From Cytophagales bacterium (GTDB taxonomy: Bacteria > Bacteroidota > Bacteroidia > Cytophagales > JAAEPT01), in the NCBI GenBank assembly GCA_011524675.1, contig WTJX01000408.1, forward strand, positions 1 through 9,844: 9,844 bases of DNA, written 5' to 3'. The notes under the pieces are model-generated. The model was not told the DNA's origin, ran no database searches, and was given only the letters and a program-made list of their open reading frames with translations. Below are positions 1-6,818 of the stretch, piece after piece. Positions within the stretch are counted from its first letter, which is position 1. The number at the start of each line of letters is the position of its first letter. The translations under genes and the position numbers were made by a program.

Positions 1-27
1 GACTAAGGTCTATTTTATTAACAGTCA

Positions 28-78
28 GCCCTTCCCTTTGAGGGGCAAAAAAGGATGCCGCTTCTATCCCTAACGCAT
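28..78 (-). repeat. Conserved-looking intergenic element with two small hairpins
   Basis: Read on the minus strand, this is an ATGCGTTAGGGATAGAAGCG segment, then GGCATCC, six T, and a GC-rich hairpin. The hairpin arms are at 28-34 and 40-46: seven pairs with one T-G wobble and a five-base loop. GGAT and ATCC can pair just before the T-run, giving a weak terminator-like shape. From memory only, a motif of the type GCGTTAGGGAT-GAAGCGGCATCC followed by a T-run recurs between genes in many Bacteroidota. I could not verify this here. There is no coding frame across it. Confidence 0.45.
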
Positions 79-130
79 AAAAAATCAAGTTTAGTTTTAA
101 CTTCGTAAAGTAGAATTAGTCTCTAAAACG

Positions 131-157
131 CAAACATATTTACAATTTATATTCAAA
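131..157 (-). promoter_or_regulatory. Candidate Bacteroidota-type promoter reading leftwards
   Basis: On the minus strand, TATGTTTG at 138-131 matches the Bacteroidota -7 consensus TAnnTTTG exactly. A TTTG at 157-154 could serve as the -33 element. The spacing between them is 15 bases, shorter than usual, which lowers confidence. Transcription would start near position 125 and run out of the left edge, so the driven gene would lie outside the window. Confidence 0.3.
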
Positions 158-430
158 TAAAAAAGTCAGCAATCTTATGCCAAAGGGAGGTTTTACCTGT
201 TATATCAATTATATTTCATTTACTCTTTTTAATACCTTATCTAAGTCTATATTTTGATTTCGTTATATTCTATTCATATCATATAATTATGGGTTTATAC
301 TACCCCCATATTGCTAGACCACAGATTCGATTTTCTTAGTTGAAATCAAGCTGCTACTTTGTAGTAGTGGACAGGTTTATTTCTAGTTATTCGATATCTT
401 ATATTCTTAGTGTTGAGCGTTTCCGCCCTT

Positions 431-543
431 GTAGATCCCCCAGTAAATGAGTTGAAAATCGGTAAGAACAAAATTACTGTTTGACCGCAGGGAGTTTAAT
501 TTTGTTCCCGATTTTCGGCTTATTTACTGGATAAGGAATCTAC
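431..543 (+). repeat. Long imperfect inverted repeat / structured-RNA-like hairpin
   Basis: The arms at 431-476 and 497-543 fold into one long hairpin with a 20-base loop (477-496). From the loop outward: 11 pairs (466-476/497-507), a three-base bulge (463-465), 9 pairs (454-462/508-516), 5 pairs of which three are G-U on the plus strand (449-453/517-521), 9 pairs (440-448/522-530), a four-base bulge, then 2 and 6 further pairs ending at GTAGAT/ATCTAC. A weaker extension to about 425-549 is possible. The wobble pairs keep the helix continuous only in plus-strand RNA. It could be a MITE/REP-type repeat, the ends of a lost mobile element, or a non-coding RNA. No open frame crosses it. Confidence 0.6.
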
Positions 544-558
544 ACAGGCTTGATTTTT

Positions 559-675
559 GGTTACTACAATTGTCATATGAAACAGAGTCCATAATTACAC
601 AATGCTTTTTCTATATCGCTTTACTTGATCCTGTTTTATTCGCTCCCGACGCTCGGGCATCTAAGGAAAAGTAAC
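559..675. repeat. Possible decayed repeat unit with inverted ends
   Basis: GGTTACT at 559-565 and AGTAAC at 670-675 are in inverted orientation. Between them lies CCCGACGCTCGGG (645-657), a perfect five-pair hairpin with a three-base loop. GC-rich CCCGA/TCGGG stems stand out in this AT-rich non-coding stretch and look like members of an intergenic repeat family. No protein is encoded, so this is at best a MITE-like remnant. The link between the two ends is an inference. Confidence 0.25.
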
Positions 676-773
676 ATGAAAAAATCTAGACTTTATTATT
701 TTTTTTTCAGTAAAAGCGCTAAACGGTCTTAACCGAATACTTACATCTTTTGCACTTAGATATGCAAAGCCTT

Positions 774-811
774 ATAGAAGACAAAAGAGTCTAATTACTT
801 TTGTCTTCTAT
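774..811. terminator. Terminator-like hairpin downstream of the large T9SS gene
   Basis: The arms 774-787 and 798-811 are perfect reverse complements (14 pairs, ATAGAAGACAAAAG / CTTTTGTCTTCTAT) around a 10-base loop. The hairpin starts 75 bases past the stop codon of the large gene at 887, a plausible place for its 3' end. The minus-strand side lacks a strong T-run. The plus-strand side is followed by CTTTTTG, so the hairpin may act in both directions or mainly protect the mRNA 3' end. Confidence 0.5.
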
Positions 812-886
812 CTTTTTGAACTACAAGAAGCTTCATGTATTTTGCATCTTAGAGCTTACTTAAGCAGTTATCCAAAACACTGAATT

Positions 887-3800
887 CTATTTAATGATTT
901 TTGAAGTCATTACTCCTTTGGATGTTTCTGCTCTTAGCATATAAACCCCACTCGGCAAATAACTTAGGCCTTCTATTATCATTTGCGAATGATTCAATTC
1001 GCTATAAAGCACTAGCTTTCCATTGCTATTGACAAGCTGTATATTATAAATGACTTCTGTGCTTTCAGTAAACTTGATATTGAGTATATCACTACCCGCG
1101 AGTGGAACAGGGTAAATTGAAAACTCAGCTTTATCTAGCATTGTTCTCCCATTTGGACTTGCAGATTTAATATCTGAATAGCTATAGTCCCCATCAAAAT
1201 CTACTTGTTTTATTCTATAGTACATGGTCTTGTCAAGTCCAATAGTGTCTGCAAAGTGGTAGATTTCTTTTTGATAAGAAAAACCGTTTCCATAAACGAA
1301 GCCTAACGAATCAAAATGAACAGCGTCTATTGATCTTTCGATGATAAAATAATGATTGTTTTTTTCGTAAGATGTAATCCACATGAGTTGTGTTGAGCCA
1401 TTTAGATATTCTGCTGTAAAACGCATAAAAGACACAGGTAGAGGATTAAGGATTTCACTTTCTATGCCTGAAGCAAAAGTTACCATACCAGAACCGGCTA
1501 ATGAATGATTATTGTCTGCCAAAAGGTCTCCATCTATTATTGTTCCTGTAGCAGTACCTTCTATAAACTCCCATTGGAGTGATGTTCTATTAAAGTAAGC
1601 CATATCCAGTGTATTCAAATCATTTATACCACTACTTTTTTGGTTCTCATCCCAAGTCAACGCTATTTGATAGTCAGGTGTTTCATTCGTTACTTCCACA
1701 TCCCAATATTCTAAAATACTTACCCTTGCTATAGTATCTTCATAATTTGGCGTTGATTTTTCTACAGGATTATCATAATAATACGCAACCGTAACAGTGT
1801 CTTCTGAACCTATCGTATTGTCTGGTGTAATTGATAGAGGAGCAAAATAAGTATCATAGCCTACTGGGAATGTAAACGTACCACTTCCTCGTTTGGAAAT
1901 AGGTCCTATAACATAGCTATCAGTACTTGCATCCGATACCGTAGCATTTTCAAATAGCACTAAATTTTCTTTTGAACTGGTATTGATTAGACCACTTTGC
2001 AAGCTCAACTGATCGCTAATAGATAGTTGACCACTGATTTCATTCAAAGAAGTAGGGTCTGTTTTATTGATAGTAAGCTTGCTCAGAGAAAAAGAAGTAT
2101 CTGCGTTTATTTTTGATGGTAGTGTACCATCAAGTAATACGCCACCTCCTGTATTACTGGTTATTTCACCATAGTTATCAAAGAGGTACTTTACATTCAA
2201 CACTGTTGTAGCTCCGATGGTCAGCTCTCCATAGTTGTACATACTTTTGACTGCTGGAGTAAGCTCGTCAAGGACTGGATAGCTTGTAAGGTCTGGCGCA
2301 ATATATACGTTTCTGGATTCGTTCGGCATCAATGCTCCACACCAGTTATTGCCATTTGACCAGTCTTGATCGTTTGCTCCTCCTAGCCAAAGCGCTGTTT
2401 TCCCTTCTTCATAATCTTTTAAAACCTCTTCGTCTATATCTTCATTTTGCACATATAACAAAAATCTAAATGCATTAGCTATATCTTCTGTAGAGGCTGT
2501 TATGGTCGAATTTTCATCTAAGTAAACGTTATATACTGTATCTCTATGCCAAGTTTCTGTCATTGAAGAACGTATAATTTCTGTTTCGGTAGAACCATTA
2601 TCAACCGAAACCACTACATCTACAACGTCAGAAGCTGCATGATTAAGTATTGCTGTTCTGATGGTGTAGTAACCACAAGGGAAACCTTCCCTTCTAGCCA
2701 CCATAGACCAAGTATCATTATCGGCACTAGTACAGCCTACATAGTTGCTACTCAATGAAGCAGAAGGGTTTTCAAATTGTGCAAAATCACTTTGAGTATT
2801 GAATCCAAAATTATCGTCGGTAGCGATAGCCGTATAATGACCATAGTAATCTTGATAAGCATCTGTGTCATAATAGTGTACTATCCATTCATCTTGACCA
2901 GCAGAATCTTGATCGAAAGGAACATTTGAGTCTGTATATGTTGAAAGTGTTACTTGATCATCTTTTGGATCGTTGTCAAGGCAGGTACTTCCAAAGATAC
3001 TCCCTGTTACGGTATAGACAGTGGTTTCTGTAGGAGCAACGTCTAGTGTGTTGTTAGATGCTACCATATTTGCATCTGTAGGCGTACTTGACCAGCTGTA
3101 CTCATTTGCTCCTTGTGCTTCTAAAGATAATGCACCTATAGCCGAACCATCGCTTCCAATACAAGAAGATTCATGATCTAAAGGCGTTATTTCTGTAAGA
3201 GCTTCGTCTGCTACTACGACTGTTACTGTATCAAACACGCTAAAAGCTACATTTTGACAGTTTGGCAATGATACTTTATAGCGTATAGTGTCAGCATTAC
3301 CAGAAGTGAAAGATAAAGTGTCGCTGTTTGGAGAGGTAGTATAGGAATGCGTATTATCTCCTCCGTCTAGCTCTGTCCACGTATAGCCTGTGCTACTTAC
3401 TACAATATCTTTTTCCGTTCCACCAGAACACACATAATATACATCTTCTGTAGGCTCTACAATCAATTGAGAAAATTCATCATCGGTTTGCACTTCGTCA
3501 TTGAAGTAACATTGTAACCAACTAAATGTATTACTTCCCTTTACAAAGATCACTTCTACCGTACTATTTTCATCCAAATATCCTTGCCATGGCTCTATTC
3601 TTCCTGCTCCTGTTTTTGTATATACCAGTGTACCATTCACTAAGATAGAAAGCGTACCACCAGACCTGTTTTCGTAAGTAAATAAGTCTAAGGCATAATA
3701 ACCACATGCAAAACCTTTTCTTTTGAATATCACCGCATTAGTGATGGTATTGGTATTTGTAAGACCTAAGTAGTCATTGTCTTCATAAGAAGAAAGAGAA

Positions 3801-5995
3801 ATATTGTTTGCAGCACCATTAAAGGCATCCCAGCCCCAGCTATCTCTTGACACAAAACTAGTAGTGGAGGAATCTCCTACAGTAAAGTGACCATAATAGG
3901 TCTCAAAAGACTTGTCATAGAGGTAACCAAACCATTTGAAGTCTCCAAATAGGCTCGTGTCTCCTATGGTCATTTTATCAGCATTATAATAAACCGAATC
4001 TAGCGTAGGGCAAGATGCACCATTGATTTGTGAAGTACTTACTTTTATATATTGATTGGTACTATTGGGTTCTAAGACAGTGAGCGTATTCCCAGACTCA
4101 GTAGCACTACTACCCAAACTAGCATATTCCCAGTTTAAATCATAGCCAGCATTTACGGTATAGATAACCTCATCTCCTGCATCTACAGTCCCGTCTATTA
4201 AGTCATCTAAGTTTACATTTGTAATTTCTATGCCTTCCGTGCTTACTACATAAACGGTATCATTGAGTGTTCTACTTCCTGTTGCACAGCCAGCGGAAAA
4301 ATACACACTTATAGTATCTTGTTCTGTAGGAGCTGAAAAACTTGCACTGGAACTACCGCTACTAATAGAGCCATTCTCTGTGCTCCAATTGTATGCGTTG
4401 ATCCAAGAATCTTCTAAGGATGTAAGTTCAAGCGTACTACCTGTACAAAGAAATAGGGTATCATCATAGGTAGTTGTAGTGATGAGGTCTGTAGGAAAAG
4501 TGCTAGGAAGTAATGTTACCTCTATGCCTGCAGTTGCCCCATTATTGGTGTATTTGAGTTCTATGGTATGTTCACTACCCAATATACCTTCCCAAACATT
4601 GGTATTGGTCAATGCTTGATATGTTCCTATCAAGTTATCATTAATATAGAGTGCTACTTCGTCTGAGGCATCTACCAAATTGATATTGATTTGGTAATAG
4701 TCACATATAAAGCCTTCTCTTTTAAAACTAATCGTATAATCTTCCAAGTCGCTTGGATCACAACCAATATATTGATCTGCTTGGCTAGGGTCTTCAGTTG
4801 CATCCCATTGGTCGATGCTACTGATATTACTATTGCTAGAGGTATAATAACCAAGATAATTTGTAAAGTCATTTTCGTCATATAGATACGCATGCCATTC
4901 GTTTAAACCAAAATAGCTAGGAGTACCGATTGAGCCTGTAGCAGTCAAATACACAGAGTCTGCACACAGACCGTTGTAACTAGGATCTGTAGTAGTAATG
5001 GTATAGTAAGCGTCAGTGCCTACAGTAACTTCATTGATCGAATCTGTTTCTGATAACACTCCTTCTATATTCCAACTAAAATAGCCATCTGTGTTTTTTT
5101 TGTTGGCAAACAAAGTATATGTATTGCCCAATGTACAAAAGCTGGAAGAAACACTATCTATTTTTGCTCCGGCAGAAGAAATAACCACGATGGAGTCTGT
5201 ATAAGAGAATCCATTGACTTGTGCTTCCAAATAAAAGGTGGCCGTGTCTTCATTCTCTTTATTCTCATAAAGGGTATTACTATTGTGCAAGGTCCCTAAG
5301 TAGTGTACATCTTCTTCTTCCTTGGCAGACCAGTTGTAATATGTAGCCTCACCATAAGAACTTAGCTCATATGACGTGCCACTACAAATCCTTAGCGTAT
5401 CTTCGTGAAACAATTGATAACTCTTAGAAAAGCGTACTTCCATTAGGGTAAATGTAGTACCAAAGCCATCTGTTCTAGTCGTTTGAATTTTGAATTTTTC
5501 CAATTTAGATGCAGGGTCTATGTCTTGGTCTGTAACAGGGATACGTAAGTGGTATGGCGCATCATCTGAGATGCCTATATGCTCTACTTTATAGATTTCT
5601 AATCCCAAATTATCATAAAAAGTGATGGTCATAGAATCATCTCGTTCTCTACAGCAATCGCTCCTACCGTATATATCAAGAAAAAATGCGTTACTATCTC
5701 CTAGTACATCAGGAGTAATCAATGAATATTCTACATAGCCATCATAAAAGTCAACAAAGTGAAAAGCTTGTGAAGTAGACCATGTTTGATGTGGAAGTGG
5801 GGCTGTTGGATTTTCGGGATCATACTTAAAGTCATCTTCTATCGTATGATGAGGAAAAGCTGTTTCGTACCAGTGATCTATATCTGAGGTTGCTGAGTCT
5901 GATATAGACAAAGGCAACTCTTTGTACATTTGAGCATGAGTGGTACTTGCTAGCGAATAAAACAAAAAAATAAATCCTACGTATTTACGTATCAT
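887..5995 (-). CDS. Large secreted modular T9SS-exported protein with Ig-like domains and three repeated carbohydrate-binding-like modules
   Basis: This 1702-residue protein is probably exported by Sec and then T9SS, and is surface-attached or released. No catalytic domain is recognised. Domains (residues from the chosen start): signal peptide 1-21, ending THAQ; discoidin/F-type-lectin-like beta-sandwich about 25-192 with a DCCRER motif at 113-118; Ig/PKD-like domains about 195-273, 279-352, 511-585, 589-671, 848-928 and 930-1019, marked by CSG/CTG starts and YNWS or YSWSS strands; a repeated module at about 357-497, 678-833 and 1027-1183 with the signature KRxGFxCxYY; a stalk from 1201 opening WLGGANDQDWSNGNNW; a typical T9SS-associated beta domain at 1517-1612 (LPVSFMRFTAEY to YYRIKQVDFDGDYSYS); and a type A sorting domain at 1626-1702 (IYPVP, GVYMLR, TSKIIK). 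The start at 5995 gives a clean signal peptide. ATG at 6025 adds ten polar residues (MTKNFTQSKN) and cannot be excluded. Frames further upstream are AT-rich leader. Its role is inferred to be binding or adhesion. Confidence 0.9.
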   Translation of the reverse strand: MIRKYVGFIFLFYSLASTTHAQMYKELPLSISDSATSDIDHWYETAFPHHTIEDDFKYDPENPTAPLPHQTWSTSQAFHFVDFYDGYVEYSLITPDVLGDSNAFFLDIYGRSDCCRERDDSMTITFYDNLGLEIYKVEHIGISDDAPYHLRIPVTDQDIDPASKLEKFKIQTTRTDGFGTTFTLMEVRFSKSYQLFHEDTLRICSGTSYELSSYGEATYYNWSAKEEEDVHYLGTLHNSNTLYENKENEDTATFYLEAQVNGFSYTDSIVVISSAGAKIDSVSSSFCTLGNTYTLFANKKNTDGYFSWNIEGVLSETDSINEVTVGTDAYYTITTTDPSYNGLCADSVYLTATGSIGTPSYFGLNEWHAYLYDENDFTNYLGYYTSSNSNISSIDQWDATEDPSQADQYIGCDPSDLEDYTISFKREGFICDYYQININLVDASDEVALYINDNLIGTYQALTNTNVWEGILGSEHTIELKYTNNGATAGIEVTLLPSTFPTDLITTTTYDDTLFLCTGSTLELTSLEDSWINAYNWSTENGSISSGSSSASFSAPTEQDTISVYFSAGCATGSRTLNDTVYVVSTEGIEITNVNLDDLIDGTVDAGDEVIYTVNAGYDLNWEYASLGSSATESGNTLTVLEPNSTNQYIKVSTSQINGASCPTLDSVYYNADKMTIGDTSLFGDFKWFGYLYDKSFETYYGHFTVGDSSTTSFVSRDSWGWDAFNGAANNISLSSYEDNDYLGLTNTNTITNAVIFKRKGFACGYYALDLFTYENRSGGTLSILVNGTLVYTKTGAGRIEPWQGYLDENSTVEVIFVKGSNTFSWLQCYFNDEVQTDDEFSQLIVEPTEDVYYVCSGGTEKDIVVSSTGYTWTELDGGDNTHSYTTSPNSDTLSFTSGNADTIRYKVSLPNCQNVAFSVFDTVTVVVADEALTEITPLDHESSCIGSDGSAIGALSLEAQGANEYSWSSTPTDANMVASNNTLDVAPTETTVYTVTGSIFGSTCLDNDPKDDQVTLSTYTDSNVPFDQDSAGQDEWIVHYYDTDAYQDYYGHYTAIATDDNFGFNTQSDFAQFENPSASLSSNYVGCTSADNDTWSMVARREGFPCGYYTIRTAILNHAASDVVDVVVSVDNGSTETEIIRSSMTETWHRDTVYNVYLDENSTITASTEDIANAFRFLLYVQNEDIDEEVLKDYEEGKTALWLGGANDQDWSNGNNWCGALMPNESRNVYIAPDLTSYPVLDELTPAVKSMYNYGELTIGATTVLNVKYLFDNYGEITSNTGGGVLLDGTLPSKINADTSFSLSKLTINKTDPTSLNEISGQLSISDQLSLQSGLINTSSKENLVLFENATVSDASTDSYVIGPISKRGSGTFTFPVGYDTYFAPLSITPDNTIGSEDTVTVAYYYDNPVEKSTPNYEDTIARVSILEYWDVEVTNETPDYQIALTWDENQKSSGINDLNTLDMAYFNRTSLQWEFIEGTATGTIIDGDLLADNNHSLAGSGMVTFASGIESEILNPLPVSFMRFTAEYLNGSTQLMWITSYEKNNHYFIIERSIDAVHFDSLGFVYGNGFSYQKEIYHFADTIGLDKTMYYRIKQVDFDGDYSYSDIKSASPNGRTMLDKAEFSIYPVPLAGSDILNIKFTESTEVIYNIQLVNSNGKLVLYSELNHSQMIIEGLSYLPSGVYMLRAETSKGVMTSKIIK

Positions 5996-6025
5996 GTTTT
6001 TTGACTGAGTAAAATTTTTTGTCAT

Positions 6026-6465
6026 TTCTACGTCTTTAAAATATAATTTTAATTTCTGTATTTTTTGATATTGTTTAAATATGGTGTAATATAAATAATA
6101 AAAGTACGCTGTAAAAGGAATAGTATTTAAACGTTGTCTTGATACTGTAACTACAATGTTTAGACAAGATAAAAACTTCAAAAAGACAAAAAAACACAAG
6201 TGTAATATCTGATTTTTAAAGTTATAAAAAGAAATAAAAGGCGTTTTTATCTGTATATAAATAGAAATAACAATTGAAAAAATAAAACGTGTATAATACA
6301 TTTTATTGTGTTTTTCTAAGTTTTTTTTATGACAAAAAAACAGTTTGTTCAATACTTAAAAATAGTGGGAAACCAAGCATACTCATATAAAAAAAGCCCT
6401 CTATTTATTATTAAAAATTGGAGTGTAGCTTATCTTGATTAAGAGTAAACTTATTGGAGAGAAAC
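6026..6465. promoter_or_regulatory. AT-rich leader/promoter region of the large T9SS gene
   Basis: About 440 bases separate the alternative start codon of the large gene (6025) from the terminator upstream. They must hold its promoter and 5' leader. The stretch is extremely AT-rich with long A and T runs. It stays open in the frame of the gene only because it lacks stops, and the translation reads as Phe/Ile/Tyr/Lys-rich sequence without domain character. I see no exact TAnnTTTG box with a well-spaced upstream TTG, so I place no promoter. There is no Shine-Dalgarno sequence before either start, as is normal for Bacteroidota. Confidence 0.4.
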
Positions 6466-6504
6466 AAAAAAACTGTTCAAGACAACCCTTGGTTGGTCTT
6501 GAAC
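6466..6504 (-). terminator. Rho-independent terminator
   Basis: On the minus strand, a stem with arms at 6504-6491 and 6487-6475 (nine outer pairs, one bulged base, four inner pairs, three-base loop) is followed two bases later by seven T (6472-6466). This is the clearest intrinsic terminator in the window. It lies 53 bases past the TAG that ends the decayed sorting domain (6557) and 315 bases past the GH31 stop codon (6819). It therefore looks like the original terminator of the decayed gene, now ending the GH31 transcript. It also separates that unit from the large T9SS gene. Confidence 0.8.
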
Positions 6505-6556
6505 ATGTTAATAGATTTTTAGAGCATATTTTCATACTCTCAGGAAAAAGGCTATG

Positions 6557-6745
6557 CTATTGAATAATTATTTTCTTTATGCTCAACGTATTTCTATCTC
6601 TCAAAAGATACCCTCCAGCGTTCAAATGAGAAACATCAATTGTTGCTGTTTTTCTAACTCAAAAGATATTACCGCTACGACTAAATAAGATAAGTTAGTG
6701 AAACAACTGATTTATAGTTGTTTAGCTTCGGAATAGGTTTTCTAA
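6557..6745 (-). pseudogene. Decayed T9SS type A sorting domain (3' remnant of a lost secreted-protein gene)
   Basis: Three successive frames on the minus strand together spell a T9SS C-terminal domain. Frame one (6737-6681) reads PIPKLNNYKSVVSLTYLI then a stop, resembling the PNP start. Frame two (6694-6662) reads LILFSRSGNIF then a stop, resembling the central LFSxSGxxV strand. Frame three (6660-6557) reads ELEKTATIDVSHLNAGGYLL, then RDRNTLSIKKIIIQ and TAG, matching the conserved TIDVSHLxAGxYLLR and KKIIIQ end. The order and overlaps fit a single domain broken by two frameshifts. There is no start codon or catalytic domain in front, so this is a relic, not a gene. The enzyme it once belonged to is unknown. 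Confidence 0.65.
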
Positions 6746-6795
6746 TGCATAATTTTATCTAACTCCTGAGTTAGCTCTTTTATGTCAAAGACTTT
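6742..6795 (-). pseudogene. Possible coding scrap between GH31 and the decayed sorting domain
   Basis: An open stretch on the minus strand reads KVFDIKELTQELDKIMH then TAG. A neighbouring frame just upstream (about 6817-6785) reads NPSFKKEVKSL then a stop. Both have the composition of amphipathic helical protein sequence rather than random AT-rich DNA, and they sit just upstream of the sorting-domain relic. They may be the tail of the lost gene's enzyme domain. The similarity to sulfatase C-terminal helices (KELTxxLDKIM) is only an impression. The segment is too short to assign. Confidence 0.25.
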
Positions 6796-6818
6796 TTACC
6801 TCTTTCTTGAAACTTGGG

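Larger units (their letters stand above)
1..886. other. Non-coding intergenic region rich in palindromes
   Basis: I find no plausible gene on either strand in these 886 bases. What is visible is a Bacteroidota-like repeat motif (28-78), a possible leftward promoter (131-157), a long hairpin (431-543), a GC-rich mini-hairpin (645-657) and a terminator-like stem (774-811). Smaller stems include TATGGG/CCCATA at 288-310. The rest is AT-rich with stops in every frame. A short reading frame from ATG at 676 (16 codons) has no supporting features and is not called. Confidence 0.6.

Noticed and set aside
288..375. Possible tRNA or structured RNA among small stems
   Set aside because: The stems are short and imperfect, with no cloverleaf or T-loop motif.
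431..543. Retron or group II intron RNA
   Set aside because: The hairpin is suggestive in size, but there is no reverse transcriptase gene or intron domain V-like motif in the window.
676..726. Short plus-strand reading frame starting MKKSRLYYFFFSKSAKRS
   Set aside because: It is very short, runs through a poly-T tract and has no context suggesting a leader peptide or toxin.
4263..4893. Open frames on both strands (4263-4469 plus, 4672-4893 minus, 4691-4885 plus)
   Set aside because: They lie wholly inside the large T9SS gene in other frames and show no domain character or start signals.
5996..6352. 119-residue N-terminal extension of the large protein in the same open frame
   Set aside because: It is AT-rich leader translated as Phe/Ile/Tyr/Lys-rich sequence, and it would bury the clear signal peptide that starts at 5995.
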